A DNA stretch of 5,595 bases from an uncultured Oscillospiraceae bacterium (lineage in GTDB: Bacteria; Bacillota; Clostridia; Oscillospirales; Oscillospiraceae), in contig CAKTKM010000096.1 of NCBI GenBank assembly GCA_934569425.1, positions 1 through 5,595 on the forward strand. The letters run 5' to 3'. This document shows, in pieces, positions 1 to 5,595 of the stretch. Position numbers and translations under genes: made by a program. The notes under the pieces are model-generated. The model had not been told where the DNA came from. It made no database searches and worked only from the letters and a program-made list of their open reading frames with translations. Each line of letters begins with the position of its first letter. Position 1 is the first letter of the stretch.

Positions 1-678
1 AGCCATGCTTGTGTCCTCGTCCTCGTCGTACCAGTCGTCGTAGTCCACGTAGTCAACAGGCATGTTGTCGGCGCTGTTTTCCTGTGAAAGGGCCGTGGGC
101 CAGCCGCTGTACGTCACGTTGGCGTGCATGGTATCGCCGTACCCCATGTGCTCGGCGCTGAGAACCCAGCCCTCCGCCATATCGGTCCTCTCGCCGCCGC
201 CGGTGGCGCACTGGCCGCTCAGCCCCGCCGGATCGTTCCACGTCAGGGTCATGGCCCCCATCTTGGCCTCGTCGAACCAGCCGGGGGTATAGTCGTAGGA
301 TACCGTATTACCCTCCAGCGTATACATGTACTCCTGCACCCAGGAATAGGCAAAGGTGAAGCTCTCGCCCGCGTCGTAGGCCCGGTCCAGATAGACGTAC
401 ATATAACTGTTGTCAAACGCCAGACGCTCGATATTGTCCGTCAGGGCCGTTTCCTCCCGGATGGAGCCGTTGGGCACGCCCACCTTCAGTTCCTGACCGT
501 AGGGCAGCGCCTCCAGCGCTGTCCACTGAAGCTGTACGGTGATGTGCAGGCTGCCGTCATCCGTGTTGGGGGTGACGGAGACGTCATAGCGGTCGATATA
601 GTCATAATCCGCCCATGCGGTGATTGTCAGGCACAGCGTCAGAAGAAGCCCCGTTATCAGCGCAAAAAGCTTTTTCAT
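1..678 (-). CDS. Secreted or surface protein of unknown function, partial (C-terminus beyond window)
   Basis: The frame stays open from an ATG at 678 to the left window edge, giving 226 residues without a stop. Residues 1-23 form a clear signal peptide: KK at 2-3, a hydrophobic core at 4-20 and an Ala-Trp-Ala cleavage site at 21-23, so the mature protein should begin at Asp24 and act outside the membrane. The mature part looks beta-rich, with the segments RYDVSVTP (30-37), VGVPNGS (66-72) and DYTPGWFDEAKM (129-140). This loosely recalls the N-terminal extracellular domain of DUF2207-type clostridial membrane proteins, a resemblance from memory only. Residues 207-222 are very acidic with several Tyr and one Trp. 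Only two Cys are visible (16 and 157). The start overlaps the stop of the upstream radical SAM gene in an ATGA at 675-678. A modest ribosome site, GAGGGGG at 686-692, lies 7 bases upstream, so translational coupling is likely. A membrane anchor or a special tail could lie outside the window. Function is unknown. Confidence 0.85.
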   Translation of the reverse strand, partial: MKKLFALITGLLLTLCLTITAWADYDYIDRYDVSVTPNTDDGSLHITVQLQWTALEALPYGQELKVGVPNGSIREETALTDNIERLAFDNSYMYVYLDRAYDAGESFTFAYSWVQEYMYTLEGNTVSYDYTPGWFDEAKMGAMTLTWNDPAGLSGQCATGGGERTDMAEGWVLSAEHMGYGDTMHANVTYSGWPTALSQENSADNMPVDYVDYDDWYDEDEDTSMA

Positions 679-2054
679 GTTGCCGCCCCCTCTCTTTTCA
701 GCTGACAGATGTGTTCCATTTTAGCGCTCTCCGACCGGATGGCGGCACAGCGGGGGCTGTTCCAGATACTGCTCCAGTCGTCCCGCAGCAGGTCGCCCAG
801 GGGCTCCTCCGACAGCCAGCTCTGGCAGGGGACCACCTTGCCGTCCGGCGTTACCGCCATGTTGGACAGGCACGCGCCGCAGCTGGGGATCAGATGCAGT
901 CCCAGAGAGCGCAGGGTCTCCTCGTCCAGCCAGCCGGGGGAGGTGAAGTCCAGCTCCATGTCCAGCTCCCGGGCGGTGTTTACCGCCTGCCGGAGGATCT
1001 CCGTCAGCTCCTGGGCGGTGAGGGCGGTAGCCATGCTCTCCGATCCGCAGGCGCTGCCGGAGGGGATCAGTCCCGAGCAGGTGGCGTACCGGACGCCCAA
1101 ACTGCGGGCGAACCGCAGCGTGTCGGCATAGTGGGTGTTCAGGGAGCACAAGGGCGTGTTTACCGATACGATCAGTCCGGCCTCCACGGCGCTGCGGATG
1201 CCCTGCACCGTGTCGAGAAAGCCGTTGACCCCCACCAGCCGGTTGTGGATGTTGCCCTCGCCGCTGTAGAGCGTCACCTGTACGCTGTCAAGGCTGGCCT
1301 CGTACAGGGCGGCGCACAGCTCCGGCGTCAGCGCCCGGCCATTGGTGTTCAGGCGGGTGACAAACCATTCCGCCGCGCGTACCAGCTCCACCAGATCGCT
1401 TCGCAGCGTGGGCTCGCCGCCGGTGAAGGTCACCTGCGGGATGTTGGCTCTCCGCAGCGTGTCCAGAATGGTCTTCCAGTCTTCCGTGGACAGCTCCGGC
1501 GTTTCGCCCATAGGCTGTCCCGCCGCGTAGCAGTGGAGACACTTCTGGTTGCAGTGCCATGCGCCGTTTACCGACATGGCGCTGACCATCAGATCCATCC
1601 GGTGCGGCGCGGTCATTTCGGCGGCGTATTCCCCCAATGTCAGAAGGCCGATCTCTTCCTCCGGCTCACTTCCCTGTGCGATGGCGACAAGGCTCGTCAT
1701 CATCCGGTGCAGGTCGGAGGCCAGCGTTTGCCGCTTCGTGCGGGGGTAGACCCGATGGGTCTGCTCCACCGCGGCAGCCATCAGGGATCCCCACTGGGTC
1801 TCGTCCAGTTCCTGTCCCTCGTAGGCCAGCAGCTGATCCATCAGCGCCGACAGCAGGATCGCCCAGCTGAGATTCAGCGGCACCAGCCGCGCACCGTTCA
1901 GCAGCAGCAAAAAGGGGGTGTCAGGGGATTCGTCCTTGGGCGGGATCATGTGGATGCGTACTACGCCGCGGCCCTTGGGATCCAGCGTGATGTGCCGCAC
2001 ACAATTCAGGCGTGTCCGGCGGTATTGCCGTTCACGCAAGGTCATTTGTCTCAT
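675..2054 (-). CDS. Radical SAM enzyme with N-terminal helical domain and twitch/SPASM-like C-terminus
   Basis: This 459-residue protein carries the radical SAM cluster motif CNQKCLHC (Cys168, Cys172, Cys175; CX3CX2C), which binds a 4Fe-4S cluster that cleaves S-adenosylmethionine. The SAM-binding GGEP follows at 212-215. The C-terminus has Cys395-X9-Gly-X4-Cys410, the opening of a SPASM or twitch domain, then single cysteines at 436 and 450. The CX2CX5CX3C block of a full SPASM domain is missing, so one auxiliary cluster (twitch type) seems more likely. Residues 1-150 precede the catalytic barrel. Within them, 48-128 is helical and begins with an LNG...LNLSW segment that recalls PqqD/RRE peptide-binding domains in pattern only. 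Enzymes built this way usually modify peptides or proteins, but the substrate here is unknown. The start at 2054 is chosen because AGGAGG lies 5 bases upstream. The open frame continues further upstream, but that stretch runs through the intergenic hairpin and into nadE, has no ribosome site and is not protein-like. The stop overlaps the next gene by 4 bases. An anaerobic sulfatase maturase or heme-type enzyme is a less likely alternative. Confidence 0.9.
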   Translation of the reverse strand: MRQMTLRERQYRRTRLNCVRHITLDPKGRGVVRIHMIPPKDESPDTPFLLLLNGARLVPLNLSWAILLSALMDQLLAYEGQELDETQWGSLMAAAVEQTHRVYPRTKRQTLASDLHRMMTSLVAIAQGSEPEEEIGLLTLGEYAAEMTAPHRMDLMVSAMSVNGAWHCNQKCLHCYAAGQPMGETPELSTEDWKTILDTLRRANIPQVTFTGGEPTLRSDLVELVRAAEWFVTRLNTNGRALTPELCAALYEASLDSVQVTLYSGEGNIHNRLVGVNGFLDTVQGIRSAVEAGLIVSVNTPLCSLNTHYADTLRFARSLGVRYATCSGLIPSGSACGSESMATALTAQELTEILRQAVNTARELDMELDFTSPGWLDEETLRSLGLHLIPSCGACLSNMAVTPDGKVVPCQSWLSEEPLGDLLRDDWSSIWNSPRCAAIRSESAKMEHICQLKREGAAT

Positions 2055-2059
2055 AGTTT

Positions 2060-2065
2060 CCTCCT
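2060..2065 (-). promoter_or_regulatory. Ribosome binding site of the radical SAM gene
   Basis: On the minus strand AGGAGG is followed by AAACT and then ATG at 2054. The perfect match and 5-base spacing fix the start at 2054 and argue against the earlier in-frame ATG codons around 2090-2100 and near 2300. Confidence 0.85.
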
Positions 2066-2088
2066 GAAAACGCAAGGCTTCTGCCATC

Positions 2089-2117
2089 AGCATAGCATAC
2101 AGCAAAGAGAAAGACAA
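2089..2117 (-). promoter_or_regulatory. Candidate sigma-A promoter of the radical SAM / secreted protein operon
   Basis: On the minus strand TTGTCT (2112-2117) is separated by 17 bases from TATGCT (2089-2094). A second, overlapping TATGCT lies at 2094-2099. Each hexamer matches the consensus at 4 of 6 positions. The site lies between the hairpin that follows nadE and the radical SAM ribosome site, where a promoter would be expected if the hairpin ends nadE transcripts. Predicted transcription would start near 2082, giving a leader of roughly 28 bases. This is a pattern match only. Confidence 0.4.
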
Positions 2118-2130
2118 GGCGAAGAAGGGA

Positions 2131-2163
2131 GAAAAGGTGTGCCGCGCCGCGGCACGCCTTTTC
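2131..2163 (-). terminator. Hairpin terminator after nadE
   Basis: Two 13-base arms (2131-2143 and 2151-2163) pair around a 7-base GC-rich loop, which itself can close by two more pairs. The hairpin begins 3 bases past the nadE stop. In the minus-strand RNA there is one C-A mismatch and the U-run sits in the 3' arm (CCTTTTC), followed by a pyrimidine-rich stretch. In plus-strand RNA the mismatch becomes a G-U wobble and a longer T-rich stretch follows. The shape would therefore be a better terminator for rightward transcripts, but no rightward gene ends here. Its most likely role is to end nadE transcription, perhaps incompletely. Confidence 0.6.
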
Positions 2164-2166
2164 CTT

Positions 2167-2949
2167 TTATTTTTTGTTGGGATTATAGTAATCCGTCGGT
2201 TCCTCCAACACGATGGGGAGGCCGTTCTGATAGACCGGAAGGGTCTGAAACTTGAAGCGGCTGGCGGCGTGCTTGCGGTCGATGGAGGCTTTGATCTTCT
2301 CATCCACTACGCCCCGGCGGATGTATTCGTTGACGGCGTGATAGGTGAAGCCCAGATTGTCCTCATCGGTCAGACCCGTCAGACCGTCGGAGGGCGGCTT
2401 GACAAGGAACCGTTCCGGCAGCCCCAGCGCCCGGCCAAGGGCGATGACCTCTTCGGTGGTATACATGCCCAGCGGAGAGAAGGCACCGGCGCTGTCGCCG
2501 TAGATGGTGCAGTAGCCCACCCAGTCCTCGCTGAGGTTGCTGGTGTTGATGACGATGCCCTGTTCCACCGTCTGCGCCACGGCGTACAGGGTGGCCATAC
2601 GGACGCGGCTGGGCAGATTCACAAGTGTCTGGCGGCTGGGGGTCAATCCGGCCTGCTCCATCTCTTTTACCACGCCCTGTACGGCATCATGGATATTGAT
2701 GGTCACATGGGGGATGCCCAGTACGTCCACCAGCCCGTGAGAATAGTCGATGTCCGGCTGCACGCCGTCGGGCATCAGCACGCCCATGACGTGTTCCTTT
2801 CCGTAGGCGGCCACGGCCAGTGCCGCCACGGTGGAGCTGTCCTTACCGCCGGAGATGCCGATAACAGCCGTTTTGCCATAGCAGCTGGCCATCTGCTGAT
2901 GCATCCATTCCAGCAGGCCGGCCAATTGCAGCTGTACGTTGAATTCCAT
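2167..2949 (-). CDS. nadE: NH3-dependent NAD+ synthetase
   Basis: This 260-residue cytoplasmic enzyme makes NAD+ from nicotinic acid adenine dinucleotide, ATP and ammonia, the last step of NAD synthesis. The ATP pyrophosphatase loop SGGKDS is at 33-38. Further family blocks are NLPSRVRM (111-118), NTSNLSEDWVGYCTIYGD (135-152) and KPPSDGLTGLTDEDNLGF (184-201), followed by a basic DRKHAASRFK near 224-233. The length is normal for the ammonia-dependent class. There is no N-terminal nitrilase-like glutaminase domain, so it should use free ammonia. One oddity is GDSAGAFSPL at 151-160: related enzymes I recall have Asp where Ala156 stands. AAAGGAGG 8 bases upstream of the ATG supports the start. 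The gene has its own promoter and is bounded by hairpins on both sides, so it appears to be a single-gene unit between the tRNA synthetase genes and the radical SAM operon. Confidence 0.95.
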   Translation of the reverse strand: MEFNVQLQLAGLLEWMHQQMASCYGKTAVIGISGGKDSSTVAALAVAAYGKEHVMGVLMPDGVQPDIDYSHGLVDVLGIPHVTINIHDAVQGVVKEMEQAGLTPSRQTLVNLPSRVRMATLYAVAQTVEQGIVINTSNLSEDWVGYCTIYGDSAGAFSPLGMYTTEEVIALGRALGLPERFLVKPPSDGLTGLTDEDNLGFTYHAVNEYIRRGVVDEKIKASIDRKHAASRFKFQTLPVYQNGLPIVLEEPTDYYNPNKK

Positions 2950-2957
2950 GGAGAGAG

Positions 2958-2965
2958 CCTCCTTT
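2958..2965 (-). promoter_or_regulatory. Ribosome binding site of nadE
   Basis: AAAGGAGG on the minus strand ends 8 bases before the ATG at 2949. It is a near-perfect anti-16S match and fixes the nadE start. Confidence 0.85.
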
Positions 2966-2979
2966 GTTCGGTTTGGTTT

Positions 2980-3008
2980 ATTGTAGCACGGGGAGGGAGA
3001 GAGCGCAA
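2980..3008 (-). promoter_or_regulatory. nadE promoter with extended -10 element
   Basis: On the minus strand the -10 hexamer TACAAT (2980-2985, 5 of 6 consensus bases) is preceded by TGC, making an extended -10 element. A weak -35, TTGCGC (3003-3008), stands exactly 17 bases upstream. The site lies between the aspS terminator and the nadE ribosome site, with a predicted leader of about 25 bases. No room remains for a riboswitch between promoter and start. No clear operator palindrome was seen. Confidence 0.7.
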
Positions 3009-3050
3009 GCGTTTTACGGCTGTGCCGGTGAAGAGAGAAAGGCGACAGAC

Positions 3051-3078
3051 AAATAGAGGGGCAGAAGCCCCTCTATTT
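3051..3078 (-). terminator. Intrinsic terminator of the hisS-aspS operon
   Basis: Two perfectly complementary 11-base arms (3051-3061 and 3068-3078) enclose a 6-base loop. The hairpin begins about 9 bases after the aspS stop. The minus-strand 3' arm ends in CTATTT followed by GTCTG, so the U-run is short. The A-rich 5' side and near symmetry mean it could also work on rightward transcripts. Its position between aspS and the nadE promoter supports a terminator role. Confidence 0.8.
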
Positions 3079-3087
3079 TGTGCGGAT

Positions 3088-4866
3088 TCAGTCGTCCTTT
3101 TCGATCTCACCAACGATGGCGATATGCAGCTCGTCCAGCTGCTTCTGCTCGACGGTGGAGGGGGCGCCCATCATGATGTCCTGTGCGTTCTTGTTCATGG
3201 GGAAGGGGATGATCTCGCGGATGGAGCTTTCGCCCGCCAGCAGCATCACCATGCGATCCACGCCCGGGGCAATGCCGGCGTGGGGGGGCGCACCGTAGCA
3301 GAAGGCGTTATACATGGCGGGGAACTTCTTCTTCACATCGTCCTCGCCCAGACGCACCAGCTCAAAGGCCTTGATCATGATCTCGGGATCGTGGTTCCGG
3401 ACGGCACCGGAGGAGAGCTCCACGCCGTTGCATACCAGATCGTACTGGTTGGCGTAGATGTCCAGCGGATCCATCTCGCCCCGTTCGGCTTTCAGCAGCA
3501 CTTCCATGCCGCCGTTGGGCATGGAGAAGGGGTTGTGGCAGAATTCCAGTTCACCGCTCTCGTCGCCGATCTCGTACATGGGGAAGTCCACGATCCAGCA
3601 GAATTCGTAGCGCTCCTTGTCGAAGTGGTTCTCGCAGGCGGCGCCGAAGGTCTTGATCATCACACCCACGGACTTGGTGGCATACTGACCGGCGGCCACA
3701 ACAACCAGCGTGTTGGGCTTCAGATCCAGCACCTTGGCCAGCTCATCCTGCATGGGAGCCACGAATTTGGCGATGCCGCCGGCAAGCTGGCCGTTTTCGT
3801 CCACCTTGAACCAGTAGCCCTTGGAACCGGACTGTACCTCGCAGTCGGTCAGCAGCTTTTCGATCTGCTTGCGGGTCAGGGCGCAGTCGGTGATGTCCAC
3901 CATCTTCACGGTTTGACCCTTCAGAGCGTCAAACTCACAGGACGCAAACAGGGAGGTAACATCCTTGCAGGTCAGGTCAATGCGCAGGTCGGGTTTGTCG
4001 GAGCCGTAAGTGGCCATGGCGGTGTTGTAGGGGATACGGCGGAAGGGAGCGCTGGAAGCCACGTTATAGGTGCCGAATTTGGCAAAGATGGGAGGCAGTA
4101 CATCCTCCAGCACGGCAAAGACGTCGTCCTGGGTGGCGAAGGCCATTTCCATGTCCAGCTGATAGAATTCGCCGGGGGAGCGGTCGCCGCGGGCGTCCTC
4201 GTCGCGGAAGCAGGGGGCGATCTGGAAATAGCGGTCGAAGCCGGAGGTCATCAGCAGCTGCTTGAACTGCTGGGGAGCCTGCGGCAGGGCATAGAACTTG
4301 CCGGGGTGCTTGCGGGCGGGAACCAGATAGTCACGGGCGCCCTCGGGAGAGGAGGCGGTCAGAATGGGCGTGGTGATCTCCAAAAAGCCGTGTTCGGTCA
4401 TGGCAGCGCGAAGAGCGGCCACTACCTGACAGCGCAGAATGATGTTCTGCTTCACCGCGGGATTGCGCAGATCCAGGAAGCGGTACTTGAGGCGGGCGGT
4501 CTCGTCGGCCTCGCGGCTGCGGTTGATCTCGAAGGGGAGGGAGTTATAGCGGCAGCGGCCCAGCACCTCGATCTTGCTGGGAACCACCTCTACGTCGCCG
4601 GTGGCCTGCTTGGGATTCTTGCTGGCGCGTTCGCGGACGACGCCCTCTACGGAAATGGTGGACTCCTTGTTGAGCCCGTTGATGACGGACATCATGGTCT
4701 CGTCCTCGATGACCACCTGCGTGGTGCCGTAGAAATCGCGCAGCACCACGAAGGCAAAATTCTGACCCACCGTGCGGACATTTTCCATCCAGCCCACGAT
4801 CTTTACCTGCTGGCCGACGTGTTCCATGCGCAGCTCGTTGCAGGTATGTGTACGCATCTGCATCAT
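3088..4866 (-). CDS. aspS: Aspartyl-tRNA synthetase
   Basis: This complete 592-residue class IIb tRNA synthetase charges tRNA-Asp with aspartate in the cytoplasm. The N-terminal OB-fold anticodon-binding domain covers about 1-110. The catalytic core follows with LKYRFLDLR (126-134), [16 protein letters not shown] (170-185) and motif 2, [19 protein letters not shown] (220-238). A bacterial-type GAD insertion domain lies at about 290-420, then [11 protein letters not shown] (443-453), [11 protein letters not shown] (485-495) and motif 3, GIAPGVDR (531-538). Length is normal for the bacterial form. Several of these blocks ([28 protein letters not shown]) match the alphaproteobacterial style as I recall it, rather than the Bacillus or E. 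coli style (QPEFTQID, HHPFT, IAFGLDR). Val33 stands where Pseudomonas has His31, a residue linked to relaxed tRNA choice. The start is the first of two adjacent ATGs, 9 bases after AAAGGAG. It follows hisS by 75 bases and is probably cotranscribed with it. Confidence 0.97.
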   Translation of the reverse strand: MMQMRTHTCNELRMEHVGQQVKIVGWMENVRTVGQNFAFVVLRDFYGTTQVVIEDETMMSVINGLNKESTISVEGVVRERASKNPKQATGDVEVVPSKIEVLGRCRYNSLPFEINRSREADETARLKYRFLDLRNPAVKQNIILRCQVVAALRAAMTEHGFLEITTPILTASSPEGARDYLVPARKHPGKFYALPQAPQQFKQLLMTSGFDRYFQIAPCFRDEDARGDRSPGEFYQLDMEMAFATQDDVFAVLEDVLPPIFAKFGTYNVASSAPFRRIPYNTAMATYGSDKPDLRIDLTCKDVTSLFASCEFDALKGQTVKMVDITDCALTRKQIEKLLTDCEVQSGSKGYWFKVDENGQLAGGIAKFVAPMQDELAKVLDLKPNTLVVVAAGQYATKSVGVMIKTFGAACENHFDKERYEFCWIVDFPMYEIGDESGELEFCHNPFSMPNGGMEVLLKAERGEMDPLDIYANQYDLVCNGVELSSGAVRNHDPEIMIKAFELVRLGEDDVKKKFPAMYNAFCYGAPPHAGIAPGVDRMVMLLAGESSIREIIPFPMNKNAQDIMMGAPSTVEQKQLDELHIAIVGEIEKDD

Positions 4867-4875
4867 ACTGTTTTT

Positions 4876-4882
4876 CTCCTTT
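4876..4882 (-). promoter_or_regulatory. Ribosome binding site of aspS
   Basis: AAAGGAG on the minus strand lies 9 bases before the ATG at 4866 and 12 before the second ATG at 4863. The first ATG therefore has the better spacing, although the two cannot be fully separated. Confidence 0.75.
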
Positions 4883-4920
4883 GTGATAATGATTTGTATA
4901 AATCTGATGTAATATTACGA

Positions 4921-4940
4921 TCCGTTGTCGAAACAGCGGA
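4921..4940 (-). other. Small hairpin in the hisS-aspS gap
   Basis: Eight-base arms (4921-4928 and 4933-4940) enclose a 4-base loop that reads TTCG in the minus-strand RNA, one base after the hisS stop. The minus-strand stem has one C-A mismatch in the middle. No U-run follows, so it is not a convincing terminator. It may shape mRNA processing or decay between the two genes, or may be chance. The rest of the gap is AT-rich, with no good promoter pair found. Confidence 0.35.
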
Positions 4941-4941
4941 C

Positions 4942-5595
4942 TTATTCTACGATGACTTTACCCTCGTTCCGCTGAGCCAGATCCTCCCGGATCATGACGA
5001 TGGCATCCGCTACAGGCAGTTTGGTCTGGGCGCCGGTGGTCATATTCTTGCAGGACACCATACTGGCGGCGATCTCATCCTCTCCCAGAAACAGCACATA
5101 GGGGATGGCCAGCTTGTCGGCGTAGTTCATCTTGGCTTTGAACTTCTTCGGCTCGGTGTAGAGCTGGGTGCGGATGCCGGCGCGGCGCAGGGCGGTGGCA
5201 GCGTCAATGGCGGGGGACAGCTCCTCGGTCATGGGGAGCACCAGCACATCGCAGGGGGCGGTGGGCAGCCGGTCGTTCAGCATTTTCTGCTCGCCCAGCA
5301 CATAGAACAGGCGGGTCAGGCCGATGGAGATGCCCACGCCGGGCAGCTGTTTGTCGGTGTAGTATTCCGCCAGATTATCGTACCGTCCGCCGGAGCAAAC
5401 GGAGCCGATCTCCGGATGATCCAGCAGCGTGGTCTCGTACACGGTGCCGGTGTAGTAGTCCAGACCCCGGGCGATGGTCAGGTCAACGGCAAAGTTTTCC
5501 TCGGGAACACCGAAGGAGGAAAGATATTTCATAACGGTTTTCAGCTGCGCGAGGCCTTCGTCAAATACGTCGTTCCGACCGGCGTAGCACTCCAG
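4942..5595 (-). CDS. hisS: Histidyl-tRNA synthetase, partial (N-terminus beyond window)
   Basis: The frame is open at the right window edge and gives the last 217 residues of the enzyme that charges tRNA-His with histidine. Numbering from the edge, the HisRS signature IARGLDYYTGTVYE is at 41-54, the second histidine-binding block CSGGRYDNL at 67-75, and class II motif 3, GVGISIGLTR, at 86-95 with its ATP-binding Arg95. From about 113 to 217 comes the C-terminal anticodon-binding domain, including the conserved-type stretches APCDVLVLPM, AGIRTQLY and PYVLFLGEDE. A typical HisRS is about 420 residues, so roughly the N-terminal half is missing. The Met at 5532 is internal, because the conserved frame continues upstream without a ribosome site. 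The order hisS-aspS is common in Firmicutes, where a T-box leader often precedes hisS. Any such leader would lie outside this window. Confidence 0.96.
   Translation of the reverse strand: MECYAGRNDVFDEGLAQLKTVMKYLSSFGVPEENFAVDLTIARGLDYYTGTVYETTLLDHPEIGSVCSGGRYDNLAEYYTDKQLPGVGISIGLTRLFYVLGEQKMLNDRLPTAPCDVLVLPMTEELSPAIDAATALRRAGIRTQLYTEPKKFKAKMNYADKLAIPYVLFLGEDEIAASMVSCKNMTTGAQTKLPVADAIVMIREDLAQRNEGKVIVE

Noticed and set aside
610..678. Possible lipoprotein signal (Leu-Thr-Leu-Cys at residues 13-16 of the exported protein)
   Set aside because: The residue before Cys is Leu, not Gly, Ala or Ser, and the Cys lies inside the hydrophobic core. The later Ala-Trp-Ala site fits ordinary signal peptidase cleavage.
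2055..2166. A small precursor peptide gene upstream of the radical SAM enzyme
   Set aside because: The gap holds the hairpin, a candidate promoter and the ribosome site. No short frame with its own ribosome site fits.
624..2255. A 543-codon open frame on the plus strand covering the radical SAM gene
   Set aside because: It is antisense to a gene with clear catalytic motifs, its product is low-complexity with no recognisable domain, and GC-rich codons on the opposite strand explain the lack of stops.
2055..2303. Upstream extension of the radical SAM frame to an ATG near 2303
   Set aside because: The extension runs through the intergenic hairpin and into nadE, has no ribosome site, and a perfect AGGAGG marks the start at 2054.
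2775..3113. A 112-codon minus-strand frame spanning the nadE promoter region
   Set aside because: It overlaps the start of nadE in another frame and crosses the aspS terminator and the nadE promoter, with no protein-like features.
4942..5532. A separate short protein starting at the Met at 5532
   Set aside because: The conserved HisRS frame continues to the window edge and no ribosome site precedes this Met, so it is an internal codon of hisS.

Overview
The window reads as chromosomal DNA from a GC-rich, low-branching Gram-positive anaerobe, most likely a Clostridia gut bacterium of the Oscillospiraceae type (Oscillibacter, Dysosmobacter, Flavonifractor and relatives). This placement is an inference. 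It rests on strong AGGAGG-type ribosome binding sites, a hisS-aspS gene pair as in Firmicutes, a short ammonia-dependent NAD synthetase of the clostridial type, and overall protein style. No search was run. All five genes lie on the minus strand, so transcription runs from the right end of the window to the left.

Right half (about 3050-5595): the C-terminal part of hisS (histidyl-tRNA synthetase, cut by the window edge), a 75-base gap, then a complete aspS (aspartyl-tRNA synthetase). A perfect 11-bp hairpin just after the aspS stop closes this translation operon. The AspRS has motif variants I associate with the alphaproteobacterial form of the enzyme rather than the Bacillus form.

Middle (about 2130-3010): nadE, encoding ammonia-dependent NAD+ synthetase, with its own extended -10 promoter, a strong ribosome binding site and a terminator-like hairpin. 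It looks like a single-gene transcript.

Left part (1-2117): a candidate two-gene operon. A promoter-like sequence precedes a 459-residue radical SAM enzyme with an N-terminal helical domain (PqqD/RRE-like in pattern only) and a C-terminal Cys arrangement fitting a twitch-type, shortened SPASM domain. Its stop codon overlaps the start of the next gene by four bases (ATGA). That next gene encodes a secreted protein with a clear signal peptide and an acidic, Tyr/Trp-containing stretch where the window cuts it. This coupled pair of a peptide-modifying type of radical SAM enzyme and an exported protein is the least explained part of the window and the best candidate for an uncharacterised modification system. 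The idea that the exported protein is the substrate is inference only.

No tRNA, rRNA, CRISPR, insertion sequence or phage feature was seen. No gene-free stretch exceeds about 140 bases.
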